A DNA stretch of 55,749 nt from the NCBI GenBank assembly GCA_910584695.1, contig CAJUBR010000010.1, forward strand, positions 1 to 55,749, given 5' to 3'. This stretch comes from an uncultured Lachnospiraceae bacterium. GTDB lineage: Bacteria; Bacillota; Clostridia; Lachnospirales; Lachnospiraceae. Below the pieces are notes generated by a model. That model ran no database searches. It was given only the letters and a program-made list of their open reading frames with translations, and was not told the origin of the DNA. Below are positions 1-9,249 of the stretch, piece after piece; position 1 is the stretch's first letter; each line of letters begins with the position of its first letter. A program made the position numbers and the translations under genes.

Positions 1-2
1 GC

Positions 3-1676
3 ATGGAAAATTGGTGGAAAAACAGCGTGGTATATCAGATTTATCCAAGAAGTTTTATGGATAGTAATGGAGATGGGATAGGAGATTTGAAAGGAATTAT
101 TGGAAAACTGGATTATCTTCATTTTCTAGGGATTGATGCAATATGGTTAAGCCCTGTCTTTCAGTCCCCAAATGATGATAATGGTTATGATATCAGTGAT
201 TATCGGAATATTATGGATGAATTTGGTACAATGGAGGATATGGACCGTCTGATTGAGGAAGCTGAAAAAAGGAATATCAGGATCATCATGGATATGGTAT
301 TTAACCATACATCAGATGAACATGCATGGTTTGTTGAGGCAAAAAAGAGCAAGGATAACCCATATCGTGATTACTATATTTTTCGTGATAATACGGACGG
401 AACGGTTCCAAATGATTTAACCTCTTTGTTTTCAGGTAGTGCATGGGAGTATGATGAAACAACGGATTCTTATTATCTTCATATGTTTAGTAAAAAGCAG
501 CCTGACCTTAATTATGCCAATCCAAAAGTCAGACAGGAAATGATTGATATTCTGAATTTTTGGATTGATAAAGGGGTTGGCGGATTCCGCCTGGATGTCA
601 TTGAGATGATTGGAAAAGAACCGGACCGGGGAATTACTTCAAACGGTCCTAAGCTTCATGACTATATTCACGAAATGTATGAAGGTGCTTTTTCAAGAAA
701 AGACCTGATGACAGTAGGTGAATGCTGGGGTGCAGATGAAGAAATCGGAAAACTTTACAGTGACCCGAAACGCGGTGAATTATCTATGATTTTTCAGTTT
801 GAACATATGATGCTGGATGAAGAGCCGGGAAAAGGGAAATGGGATAGTATGCCCCTTGACTTACAGGAATTAAAGCGGGTTCTTGGCAGGTGGCAGAATG
901 CCTTTGATGGAGACGGATGGAATAGCCTGTTTTGGAATAATCATGATCTTCCAAGAATTGTATCCCGGTTTGGTAATGACGGAGATTACAGGGTGGAAAG
1001 TGCAAAAATGTTAGCCACACTTCTTCATGGCATGAAAGGAACTCCTTATATTTACCAGGGGGAAGAAATTGGGATGACGAATATTGAACTTTCTGCAATT
1101 GAAGAGTATGAGGATATTGAAACTCTCAATATGTACAAGGAACGGATTGCAAAGGGAGAACATAATGACAGTATCATGAAACGTATTTATGCAAAGAGCA
1201 GAGATAATGCAAGAACTCCGATGCAGTGGAACAGAGAAAAGAATGCAGGATTTACTAGTGGAAAACCATGGTTCTCAATTAATGAAAATTATGATAGAAT
1301 TAATGTAGAAGATGCATTAAACGATGAGAATTCCATTTTCTATCATTATAAGAGATTGATTGAACTGCGGAAACAAAAAGAGATTTTTATAAAGGGGGAT
1401 TATCACCTGCTTGGCATGGAACATCCATGCGTATTTTCCTATGTCAGAGTGTATGAAAATACGGGATTACTGGTGGTTTGTAATTTTTATGGTAAGACGG
1501 AGTGCATCCATTTATATGAAGAATTAATGGAAGTGATCGGAAAGGGAGATGCCCGGAAGGCGGCAGTGAAGATGACCAGAGTCATATTGTCAAATTATAA
1601 GGATAGCGGACAGAACCTTCAGGATATAGAACTGCGTCCGTATGAGGCAGTGATGTATGAATTGTTATGGGATTGA
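3..1676 (+). CDS. Oligo-1,6-glucosidase / alpha-glucosidase (GH13 family)
   Basis: A 557-residue cytosolic GH13 enzyme that releases glucose from short alpha-glucans brought in by the transporter downstream. Visible motifs: region I DMVFNH (D97, H102), the nucleophile in GFRLDV (D198), the acid/base VGE (E240), and NNHD (H314, D315). The QPDLN motif (167-171) and Val directly after the nucleophile are typical of alpha-1,6-acting members (isomaltase, oligo-1,6-glucosidase) rather than strict maltases, so preference for isomalto-type linkages is inferred. No signal peptide. The start lies 2 bases from the window edge, so its ribosome site cannot be seen, but MENWWKN is a normal family N-terminus. 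It precedes a two-component system and malEFG-like genes. Trehalose-6-phosphate hydrolase is less likely given the motif set. Confidence 0.9.
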   Translation: MENWWKNSVVYQIYPRSFMDSNGDGIGDLKGIIGKLDYLHFLGIDAIWLSPVFQSPNDDNGYDISDYRNIMDEFGTMEDMDRLIEEAEKRNIRIIMDMVFNHTSDEHAWFVEAKKSKDNPYRDYYIFRDNTDGTVPNDLTSLFSGSAWEYDETTDSYYLHMFSKKQPDLNYANPKVRQEMIDILNFWIDKGVGGFRLDVIEMIGKEPDRGITSNGPKLHDYIHEMYEGAFSRKDLMTVGECWGADEEIGKLYSDPKRGELSMIFQFEHMMLDEEPGKGKWDSMPLDLQELKRVLGRWQNAFDGDGWNSLFWNNHDLPRIVSRFGNDGDYRVESAKMLATLLHGMKGTPYIYQGEEIGMTNIELSAIEEYEDIETLNMYKERIAKGEHNDSIMKRIYAKSRDNARTPMQWNREKNAGFTSGKPWFSINENYDRINVEDALNDENSIFYHYKRLIELRKQKEIFIKGDYHLLGMEHPCVFSYVRVYENTGLLVVCNFYGKTECIHLYEELMEVIGKGDARKAAVKMTRVILSNYKDSGQNLQDIELRPYEAVMYELLWD

Positions 1677-1733
1677 TAGGAATTTGGAAAAGTAGACGGC
1701 ATCTGCATATTAAGAAAAGAGGGCAGGGAGAAT

Positions 1734-3260
1734 ATGTATCGGATATTAATTGTGGATGATGAAAAAATCGAAAGAAACGGGATTAAGTTTTTGCTGAAAC
1801 AGACCGGAATTGAACTGGAAATTTACGAGGCCTGTAACGGAAAGGAGGCACTCTCCTTCTTAAAGAAGCAGCAGGTAGATATTTTGCTTACAGACATTAA
1901 GATGCCTTTGGTTGATGGGATGGAACTGTTAAAACGTATATGTCCGGAAAGACCGGAAATGAAGAGCGTTATTTTCAGCGGATATAGTGAATTTGAATAT
2001 GCCAAAACAGCAATGAAAATGGGAGTAAAGGATTATATTCTAAAACCGGTGGATCCCGATGAATTTAACAAAGCAATCGGCAAAGTGATTCAGGAGCTTG
2101 ATGAACAGGTTCTGTTTAAAAATAAAGAGGCAGAAACGGACACGTTTATGCGGGAACATATTTTATATTCCTTTGTAAATGGTGTAAAATCAGAAGATAT
2201 TCAGAAAAAAGCAAAAGGCTATTTTGATGAAAAGGAGATTAACAGATATCAGAGAATGATATTGTTAGAAGTGAACGATGATTTCTTTGGCAGAATCGGA
2301 AATGATTTGGAGGAGATTTTTGAAGGTGCGGTAAAGGGAGATTTTAAATATCTGAATCTGAATGAACAGCAAAGTGTTCTGTTTTTAGAGGAACGGAAAG
2401 AGTATGATTATAAAAAAATAGCAGAAGATTTTGTAAATATTCTGGGGAAAAAGTACAATGAAAAATGCTTTGCGGCGGTAAGTGAAAAAATGGAGCATCC
2501 GGTACAGGACATTGGGAAAAGTTTTGATGTACTGGAGGAACGGATGGAAAATAAATTTTATCAGACGGAATACCGGGTTTTTATGCAAAAGGAAAAGAAA
2601 GAGGGAAATCTGTTTGCACAGATTGATGACGACACGTTGATGAAAAAGATGAAGCAGGATATCAAAATGAAGGATATCAGCGGTCTGAGGCAGGATTTTG
2701 GGTCGATGTGTGAAAAATACAGCAGAGATAATTCCTTTTCCCAGATTTATATTAAATTTATTTTTTCAAACTTGTTAAAGGATTTTTATGAAAATCTGCC
2801 CAGCAGCAAAGAACAGACATTGAACCAGGAGATTGAAAAGTTATATTGTTCCACGGATTTTCAAACGGTAATGGAGATTATCAACCGTAATATTGACCGT
2901 CTGGAGAAAGAATTTGCAAGTCATCCCCGGGTGATACATAAAGAGATTGAATCTGTCAAAAAATATATATACGAAAATTATGACAAGGAGATCAGTGTTG
3001 ACTATTTGGCAGATATGGTATATATGGCACCAAGCTATTTAAGTCATGTGTTTAAGAAAGAGACGGGACAAAACCTAAGCAAATTTATCAAAGCATATAG
3101 AATGGAAAAAGCAAAAGAGATGTTAGAGGAAACACATAATAAGATTGTAAATATCAGCTATGCGGTGGGTTATCCCAATGTATCTTATTTTTGCCAGAGC
3201 TTTCGGGAGTATTTTGGTGTAAGTCCGCAGCGTTACCGTGATCAGGGAGAGAGAGGATGA
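1734..3260 (+). CDS. Response regulator, receiver plus AraC-type HTH (YesN-like)
   Basis: A 508-residue two-component response regulator. The receiver domain (about 1-120) has the acidic pair D8/D9, the phosphorylation site D54 in LLTDIKMP, S82 and K104. A long middle region of about 280 residues links it to a C-terminal AraC/XylS double helix-turn-helix (about 405-505, with YLSHVFKKETG and the closing SPQRYR). This is the usual architecture of regulators paired with YesM-type kinases that control neighbouring sugar ABC transporters. Its stop overlaps the start of the kinase gene by 4 bases (ATGA), so the two are translationally coupled. The likely target is the binding-protein/permease operon just downstream; this is inferred from position. 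Confidence 0.93.
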   Translation: MYRILIVDDEKIERNGIKFLLKQTGIELEIYEACNGKEALSFLKKQQVDILLTDIKMPLVDGMELLKRICPERPEMKSVIFSGYSEFEYAKTAMKMGVKDYILKPVDPDEFNKAIGKVIQELDEQVLFKNKEAETDTFMREHILYSFVNGVKSEDIQKKAKGYFDEKEINRYQRMILLEVNDDFFGRIGNDLEEIFEGAVKGDFKYLNLNEQQSVLFLEERKEYDYKKIAEDFVNILGKKYNEKCFAAVSEKMEHPVQDIGKSFDVLEERMENKFYQTEYRVFMQKEKKEGNLFAQIDDDTLMKKMKQDIKMKDISGLRQDFGSMCEKYSRDNSFSQIYIKFIFSNLLKDFYENLPSSKEQTLNQEIEKLYCSTDFQTVMEIINRNIDRLEKEFASHPRVIHKEIESVKKYIYENYDKEISVDYLADMVYMAPSYLSHVFKKETGQNLSKFIKAYRMEKAKEMLEETHNKIVNISYAVGYPNVSYFCQSFREYFGVSPQRYRDQGERG

Positions 3261-4966
3261 AATATATTCGCAGGAAATTCAGAGATGCCAAGCTAAGACA
3301 TAAAATACTCCTCACATTTTTTATCATCGGTATCATTCCCATGCTGGTTTTAGGAGAGTATTCTTATTCTGCGGTCAGGGAACTGCTGGTAAAACAGGAA
3401 AAAAGCAATATGTCAGATTATCTGACACAGGCGATTATGAGTGCGGATAACCAGATTCAGATTTATAACAATCTGTCCGAGTATATTTCCTATAATGATA
3501 CGATTGCACAGGTGCTGACTTATGATTATAAAAATTATTATGAAATGTATGAGCAGTATACAAAAGTATTGGACCCTCTGCTTTCTTCAGTAAAATATTT
3601 CAACCATGGAGTAAAACAGCTTACTGTTTATACCGGAAATCCGGGAATTGCAAAACATGATGTTACAATCGCCCCCATTCAGGAAATTGCTGAAGAAAAA
3701 TGGTATCCGCTAGTAGAGAAATCAGACAGCCGTTTTATTAACTGGGTTGTGGACCCAAAAAACAGGAAAGTATTTTCGGTAAGGAATATGCCGGCAATCC
3801 GCAATAGTGGAAGCTCCGGTATTCTCTATATCGAAGTAGATTATGATAAGCTGTTTGAATCCTTTGAAGAGATGAGCGGAAATCAGTATGGGATTTATAT
3901 TGTAGATGAGAATGATTTTACGATTTATCAGATGACGTCTTATGATACAAGCCGGGAGCTGCATCCATTAGCAATTGCAGATATCCGGAATCAGAAGGCA
4001 GTCTGTGATGATTATACGATTGTGGACGGGAGTATGGTAACAGGCTGGAAGGTCTGGTTTTATAAAACAAACCGTGAAATCCGCTCCTCCGTGATTCCGT
4101 TGATTGTGGCAATCTTAGTTGTTACTGCTTTATGTATTACCTTTTCGGTTATTGCAACTACCGTTTTATCAAAGGTTATGGTAAATGATATTGAAAAACT
4201 GACAGAAAATATGAAGGCAGTAGAAAGCGGAAACATGGAAATTCTGGTTACTAGTGATGCTGCTGATGAGGTGGGAAACCTGATTCGTGGATTTGGAAAT
4301 ATGATTAACCGGATTAATCAGCTGATTAATGAGGTATATAAAGGTAAGATTTCCCAGAAGGAATCGGAGATGAAAGCATTGCAGGCCCAGATCAATCCCC
4401 ACTTTCTATATAATTCCCTATCGCTGATTAATTGGAAGGCATTAGAGACGGAACAAAAAGATATCAGCCGGTTGACACTTTTGTTGTCTACCTTTTATAG
4501 AACGGCACTAAATCGTGGACGGAATATTTTGTCCATTCGGGACGAGATCAGCAATATGAATTCTTATCTGGAAATCCAGTTAATGATACACGATTATGCG
4601 TTTACCGTAGTACGTGAAATTGATGAGGACATTCTGGAGTACCAGACCCTTAACCTGATCTTACAGCCTTTGGTTGAGAACGCAATTGAACATGGAATTG
4701 ATCCTGACGAGGAAGGGAAGGGAGTTATTACTATTCAGGGCAGGAAGGACGGAAACCATATTTTGTTATCTGTGAAGGACAATGGAATCGGAATGGACGA
4801 AGAAACGGCGGCTACTATCCTGACGGCACGTTCGAAGGGGTATGGTGTCCGTAATGTGAATGAAAGAATTATGCTTTATTATGGAGAATCTTATCATCTT
4901 ACCGTAGAAAGCATGCCGAGAAAGGGTACGGTGATTACAATACGGATTCCTCAAATCAGGATGTAA
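3257..4966 (+). CDS. Membrane sensor histidine kinase (YesM-like)
   Basis: A 569-residue sensor kinase. A first membrane segment (about 18-38) is followed by an extracytoplasmic sensor region (about 40-275), a second membrane segment (about 279-303), a HAMP linker (about 305-360), a His_kinase domain with the phospho-acceptor H382 in QINPHFLYNSL, and an ATPase domain with the N box LVENAIEHG (N475) and G box DNGIGMD (508-514). This domain order and NPHFLYN are hallmarks of the YesM/LytS-type kinases that sense extracellular carbohydrates. Ligand identity is not visible; maltodextrins are inferred from the neighbours. ATGA overlap with the regulator gene. Confidence 0.93.
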   Translation: MKYIRRKFRDAKLRHKILLTFFIIGIIPMLVLGEYSYSAVRELLVKQEKSNMSDYLTQAIMSADNQIQIYNNLSEYISYNDTIAQVLTYDYKNYYEMYEQYTKVLDPLLSSVKYFNHGVKQLTVYTGNPGIAKHDVTIAPIQEIAEEKWYPLVEKSDSRFINWVVDPKNRKVFSVRNMPAIRNSGSSGILYIEVDYDKLFESFEEMSGNQYGIYIVDENDFTIYQMTSYDTSRELHPLAIADIRNQKAVCDDYTIVDGSMVTGWKVWFYKTNREIRSSVIPLIVAILVVTALCITFSVIATTVLSKVMVNDIEKLTENMKAVESGNMEILVTSDAADEVGNLIRGFGNMINRINQLINEVYKGKISQKESEMKALQAQINPHFLYNSLSLINWKALETEQKDISRLTLLLSTFYRTALNRGRNILSIRDEISNMNSYLEIQLMIHDYAFTVVREIDEDILEYQTLNLILQPLVENAIEHGIDPDEEGKGVITIQGRKDGNHILLSVKDNGIGMDEETAATILTARSKGYGVRNVNERIMLYYGESYHLTVESMPRKGTVITIRIPQIRM

Positions 4967-5134
4967 AGTACCGCTTTTTTTCTTCTTTCGTATAGAAAAG
5001 GAAGATAGTGCACAAAAAAACAGACAGTGCATAACGGATTTTTGTGTAAAAATACGATAAATGCAAAAAAATAATATATTTCAAAGATATCTTATATTTT
5101 CTTTCTTAAATTGTGAAGATATAATTAATTTATC

Positions 5135-5170
5135 GGTAAGCTGCAATATAAAGTATATTAAGTGCTTATC
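5135..5170 (+). promoter_or_regulatory. Hairpin just upstream of the binding-protein ribosome site
   Basis: GGTAAGC at 5135-5141 pairs with GCTTATC at 5164-5170 (7 bp, one G-U), ending 3 bases before the A-rich AAAAAAGGAGG ribosome site. The 223-base gap between the kinase and binding-protein genes holds no good ORF. I did not find a convincing promoter, terminator or catabolite-responsive element in it. The hairpin is weak and its function is unknown. Confidence 0.35.
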
Positions 5171-5189
5171 AAAAAAGGAGGAAATCATA

Positions 5190-6506
5190 ATGAAAATGAA
5201 GAAATTTTTATCCGGTGCATTAGCAACAGCAATGGTTGCAAGTTTAGTAGGATGCGGCGGAGGAGATGCAGGAGAGTCAACTACAGCAGCAAATAACGGT
5301 GGTGACACAAGTGCAGAAAGCACAGAAGCTGCTGGCAATGGTGAAGCAAAGGATGTAACCCTTACTGTATGGGGACCTCAGGAAGATCAGGCACCGCTTG
5401 ACGGATATGACAAAGGTATCCTGCCGGCTATGTGTGAAAAGTTTAATGAGGAGCATCCGGAATGGAACATTACGTTTAAATATGAGGTATGTTCAGAAGG
5501 TGATGCAAAAGATAATGTAACAAAGGACGTTGCAGCAGCAGCAGATGTTTATATGTTTGCAAGCGACCAGATTCCGACTTTGGTTGAGCAGGGAGCTTTG
5601 GCTCAGCTTGGCGGTGCAGCCGTAGATGCTGTAAAGGCAGATAATGAAGATGTAATTGTAAAGTCTGTTACATACAATGACGGAGTTTACGGTGTTCCAT
5701 TTACAAATAATACTTGGATTATGTATTATGACAAGAGCAAGTATAGCGAGGAGGAAGCTAAGTCCTTAGATGCAATGATGGGAAAAGATTTGGGAGATGG
5801 CGTTGTTAACTTTGCTTTCCCACTTGATAATTCTTGGTATATTGAGGCATTCTATTATGCAGCAGGCGGAACTTTATACGGTGATGGAACCGATGAGGCT
5901 GCAGGTTGTACATTCGATGATGCGAATGGTGTGGCTATGACAAAGTACCTTGCAGCACTTGCAGCAAATCCTAAGTTCTCTAATGAGAAAGAAGGAAGCA
6001 GTATTGCAAAATTCAAAGACGGAAAGCTTGGAGCTTATTGTTCAGGTTCATGGGATGCAGCTGCAATCAAGGAAGCATTAGGTGACAATTTTGCAGCAAC
6101 TCAGCTTCCTACCGTTAAGGTAAATGATACAGAAGGTCAGATGAGATCCTTTGCAGGAAGCAAGGCAATCGGTGTAAATCCACAGTGTGCTGATCCGGAA
6201 GTTGCGGTAGCACTTGCATCTTATTTAGGTAGCCAGGAGTGCCAGCAGATCCGTTTTGACGCAAGAGGAATCATTCCTGCAAACAAGGCTGTAGCAGCTA
6301 CAGACGCAGTTAAGTCTGATGTGGTTGCCACTGCAGAGACAAATACAATAGCAAATACTTCTATGGTTCAGCCATTACTTTCTGCAATGTCTAGTTACTG
6401 GACACCAGCAGAGACAATGGGTAAAGAGCTTGTTCAGGGCGATGTTAACGATTCAAATGCAGAAGAGAAGACAAAAGCCATGGTTCAGGGTATCTTAGGC
6501 AAATAA
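5190..6506 (+). CDS. malE: Maltose/maltodextrin-type ABC transporter substrate-binding lipoprotein
   Basis: A 438-residue extracellular solute-binding protein of family 1 (MalE type). The N-terminus is a lipoprotein signal with lipobox LVGC (lipidated Cys22), followed by a Gly/Ser/Thr/Glu linker and the mature fold (VTLTVWGPQ, then FTNNTWIMYYDKSKY and GSWDAAAIKEAL). The start at 5190 is chosen because it has a strong GGAGG site 8 bases upstream and gives a proper signal peptide; an in-frame ATG at 5061 would add an implausible 43 residues. It lies upstream of two permease genes, separated by a structured 308-base gap. No ATPase gene is present. Substrate (maltose or maltodextrins) is inferred from the alpha-glucosidase and permease neighbours. 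Confidence 0.88.
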   Translation: MKMKKFLSGALATAMVASLVGCGGGDAGESTTAANNGGDTSAESTEAAGNGEAKDVTLTVWGPQEDQAPLDGYDKGILPAMCEKFNEEHPEWNITFKYEVCSEGDAKDNVTKDVAAAADVYMFASDQIPTLVEQGALAQLGGAAVDAVKADNEDVIVKSVTYNDGVYGVPFTNNTWIMYYDKSKYSEEEAKSLDAMMGKDLGDGVVNFAFPLDNSWYIEAFYYAAGGTLYGDGTDEAAGCTFDDANGVAMTKYLAALAANPKFSNEKEGSSIAKFKDGKLGAYCSGSWDAAAIKEALGDNFAATQLPTVKVNDTEGQMRSFAGSKAIGVNPQCADPEVAVALASYLGSQECQQIRFDARGIIPANKAVAATDAVKSDVVATAETNTIANTSMVQPLLSAMSSYWTPAETMGKELVQGDVNDSNAEEKTKAMVQGILGK

Positions 6507-6599
6507 TCATCGGAGTGGTAAACATTCCATACAAAATTAAAATGTTATGCTTGTTGTTTAGTCACCGGTATTCCGGATATTAAGGATAAGCAGTTGCAG

Positions 6600-6644
6600 A
6601 TATCGGTACTAAGGAGGCATTTAAAGCAGCTTTGGTACCGATAT
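6600..6644 (+). promoter_or_regulatory. Large intercistronic hairpin between malE and malF
   Basis: ATATCGGTAC (6600-6609) and GTACCGATAT (6635-6644) form a perfect 10-bp stem, which G-U and A-U pairs can extend inward to about 14 pairs. There is no U-tract after it. An AAGGAGG-like string lies inside the left arm and loop but precedes no start codon. A structure here could stabilise the upstream malE message or lower read-through to the permeases. Confidence 0.7.
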
Positions 6645-6695
6645 GTATGCAGAGGATATATTTTTGCAAAAATGGAATTTAAGGCATTGTGCGTT

Positions 6696-6742
6696 GTTGG
6701 ATGATATGTAAAAGCAAGGCTTGCTGTTAGATATCATCTAAC
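6696..6742 (+). promoter_or_regulatory. Second intercistronic hairpin between malE and malF
   Basis: GTTGGATGATAT (6696-6707) pairs with ATATCATCTAAC (6731-6742): 12 pairs including one G-U. Inside the loop is another self-complementary stretch, AGCAAG at 6713-6718 and CTTGCT at 6720-6725. It sits 72 bases upstream of the malF start and has no U-tract. Together with the hairpin at 6600-6644 it fills most of the 308-base gap, which contains no ORF. Confidence 0.7.
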
Positions 6743-6814
6743 ACGGATTGCAGTTAAAAGCAAAAATAGTAAAGCAAAAGATAAAAAAAAGAAAAGGGAA
6801 GGAGTATGATTGCA

Positions 6815-8200
6815 ATGGCAAAAAAGGAAGCTGTAAATGGTGCAAATCAGCAGGAAATCAGCGTTAAAAATGCACTGGTATATGGCGATGCGGTTACCAA
6901 ATGCAGTGCCGTAATTTTAGGAGCCGGAAATCTGGCAAGAAAGCAGATTATAAAAGGTCTGTTGTTTTTGGCACTGGAGGTTGCTTTTTTTGTATTTATG
7001 ATATTAAAAGGGGCAGCATTTTTAGGTGATTTGATTACATTAGGAACGAATACCGGAGAGGAGGTATTCAATGAGGCAAAGCAGATTTATGAGTATACAC
7101 AGGGAGATAACTCTATGCTGTGTCTTCTCTATGGAATTATAACGATTTTTATCATTCTTGCATTTGTTGTTTTGTGGTGTGCTTCTTTAAAGTCTGCGTA
7201 TATGGTACAGATGTATCAGGAGCAGGGGAAAAAGATTCCATCTTTTGTGGATGATATTCGGGCACTGTTTGATCAGAATATACAAAAGACCCTGCTGGCA
7301 CTTCCGGTGGCATGTGTCGTTTTATTTACAATTCTTCCGTTGGTATTTATGATCAGCATGGCATTTACCAATTACGACAGAAATCATCAGCCGCCCGGAA
7401 AGTTATTTGACTGGGTGGGACTCCAGAATTTTATAGAACTTTTTAATTCCAAGAGTGGTCTGGGATATGCATTTGTACACATACTTGGGTGGACACTGGT
7501 TTGGGCAGTGTTTGCTACTGTACTGAACTTTGTGTTTGGTATGATTCTTGCGATGGTCATTAACAGAAGAGACACAAAGGCAAAAGGATTTTGGAGATTT
7601 ATTTTTATCCTATCCATTGCAATACCGCAGTTTGTTTCTTTATTGGTTATGCGGACGATGTTGCAGCCAGAGGGGGCAGTCAATGTTATGCTGAAACAGT
7701 TGGGCTTGATTGATCAGGGGCTTCCGTTCTGGACGAATGCTACATGGGCAAGAATTACCGTCATAGTGGTGAACCTATGGATTGGTATTCCGTATACGAT
7801 GTTACAGACCACAGGTATTTTGCAAAATATTCCGGGTGAATTATATGAGTCTGCAAAAATTGACGGTGCAGGACCTGCCACTATTTTTGTTAAGATTACA
7901 ATGCCGTATATGATGTTTGTTATGACTCCATATTTGATTACATCATTCGTAGGTAATATTAATAATTTTAATGTCATCTATCTGTTAACAGAAGGTGCAC
8001 CAAAGGCTATGGCATATAATAACGGTACCGGTGGAAAGACCGACCTCTTAGTTACATGGCTGTATCGTCTGACCATTGATCTAAAAGATTATAATCTGGG
8101 TGCAGTAATCGGTATTTTGACATTCGTATTGTGTGCGGTATTCTCGTTGATTGCATATAGAAAGACCGGATCCTATAACAATGAGGAGGAATTTCAATGA
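6815..8200 (+). CDS. malF: Maltose-type ABC transporter permease (MalF-like)
   Basis: A 461-residue inner-membrane permease. Two extra N-terminal membrane segments (about 45-70 and 100-125) precede six core segments, as in MalF. The cytoplasmic EAA loop that contacts the ATPase reads ESAKIDGAGPATIF followed by KITMPYM. Two in-frame ATGs exist. The one at 6806 is only 1 base after GGAAGGAG, while 6815 is 10 bases after it, so 6815 is preferred. The stop overlaps the next permease gene by 4 bases. It works with the binding lipoprotein and the next gene; the nucleotide-binding subunit is not in the window. Confidence 0.9.
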   Translation: MAKKEAVNGANQQEISVKNALVYGDAVTKCSAVILGAGNLARKQIIKGLLFLALEVAFFVFMILKGAAFLGDLITLGTNTGEEVFNEAKQIYEYTQGDNSMLCLLYGIITIFIILAFVVLWCASLKSAYMVQMYQEQGKKIPSFVDDIRALFDQNIQKTLLALPVACVVLFTILPLVFMISMAFTNYDRNHQPPGKLFDWVGLQNFIELFNSKSGLGYAFVHILGWTLVWAVFATVLNFVFGMILAMVINRRDTKAKGFWRFIFILSIAIPQFVSLLVMRTMLQPEGAVNVMLKQLGLIDQGLPFWTNATWARITVIVVNLWIGIPYTMLQTTGILQNIPGELYESAKIDGAGPATIFVKITMPYMMFVMTPYLITSFVGNINNFNVIYLLTEGAPKAMAYNNGTGGKTDLLVTWLYRLTIDLKDYNLGAVIGILTFVLCAVFSLIAYRKTGSYNNEEEFQ

Positions 8201-9093
8201 TGAAAAAACAAGAAGAATTAGCAAATTTTAAAAAGAATAAGATGTCTACCAGAAGAGTAGTTACCAATACGCTTGTGCATATAATTCTTGGCTTGCTTTC
8301 AGTGGTATGGGTATTTCCGATTTTCTGGGTGATCATGACATCGTTCCGTGCAGAAAAGGGTTCCTACTCTACAACCTTTTTCCCAAAATCGATGACCATA
8401 TCAAATTATGTAACTTTATTTACCGATACGGATGTATTTAACTTTCCGAAATGGTTTGGAAATACCTTTTTTATAGCAGTTTTTTCCTGTATATTAGCTA
8501 CCTTTTATCTGGTATCCATTGCCTTTGTAATGTCCAGATTAAGATTTAAGGCAAGAAAACCGTTTTTGAACATTGCTTTAATATTAGGTATGTTCCCAGG
8601 ATTTATGTCTATGGTTGCCGTATATTATCTCATAAAAGGAATTGGTTTGACGGAAGGTCCCCTCAAATTACTTGCACTGATTCTACTGTATTCCGGTGGT
8701 GCCGGCATCTTACAGTTTTATGTGGCAAAGGGATTTTTTGATACGATACCGAAGGCGATTGATGAGGCAGCATTTATTGATGGGGCAACAAAATGGCAGG
8801 TGTTTACAAGGATTACACTGCCGCTTTCTAAACCGATTATTGTCTATACCGTATTACAGTCTTTTATGGCACCGTGGATTGACTTTATTATGGCGAAGGT
8901 TATTATTGGTGCCGATTCAAAATATTATACGGTTTCCATCGGGCTTTGGAATATGCTGACAAGGGAAAATATTTACAACTGGTATACACGGTTCGCAGCC
9001 GGTGCAGTCATTGTTTCCATTCCGATTGCTATCCTGTTCGTATTCATGCAGCGGTTCTATACTGATGGTATGACAGGTGCTGTAAAGGGATAA
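8197..9093 (+). CDS. malG: Maltose-type ABC transporter permease (MalG-like)
   Basis: A 298-residue permease with six predicted membrane segments and the EAA loop DEAAFIDGATKWQ followed by ITLPLSKP. It starts inside the malF stop (ATGATG with a GAGGAGG ribosome site upstream), so it is translationally coupled to malF. The length and the TSFR segment after the first helix fit the MalG/sugar permease family. A hairpin with a weak T-rich tail follows at 9145. Confidence 0.92.
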   Translation: MMKKQEELANFKKNKMSTRRVVTNTLVHIILGLLSVVWVFPIFWVIMTSFRAEKGSYSTTFFPKSMTISNYVTLFTDTDVFNFPKWFGNTFFIAVFSCILATFYLVSIAFVMSRLRFKARKPFLNIALILGMFPGFMSMVAVYYLIKGIGLTEGPLKLLALILLYSGGAGILQFYVAKGFFDTIPKAIDEAAFIDGATKWQVFTRITLPLSKPIIVYTVLQSFMAPWIDFIMAKVIIGADSKYYTVSIGLWNMLTRENIYNWYTRFAAGAVIVSIPIAILFVFMQRFYTDGMTGAVKG

Positions 9094-9144
9094 TGTATTG
9101 TTGTTCCTGGTAAAAAGAATTTGCAGATAAATTGCATAAATATA

Positions 9145-9203
9145 AAGGATAGATTATAATAGAGTAGCAAATGGCGAAACTGTTATAGTCTATCCTTATT
9201 TTG
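9145..9203 (+). terminator. Probable terminator after malG
   Basis: A 15-base arm at 9145-9159 (AAGGATAGATTATAA) pairs with 9183-9197 with one G-U pair, followed by ATTTTGT. The 23-base loop is long and the T-tract short, so termination may be partial, leaving some read-through to the next binding-protein gene. Confidence 0.6.
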
Positions 9204-9249
9204 TATAAATCTAAATAATTATGGAAACATAGTAAGAAATGGAGTCTGT

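Noticed and set aside
784..1098. Minus-strand reading frame inside the alpha-glucosidase gene
   Set aside because: It is a shadow of a well-supported GH13 gene, has no ribosome site and no domain. The same applies to the other antisense frames across the window.
5061..5189. N-terminal extension of the malE-like protein from ATG 5061
   Set aside because: It would put 43 unlikely residues ahead of a perfect lipoprotein signal peptide; the ATG at 5190 has a GGAGG site.
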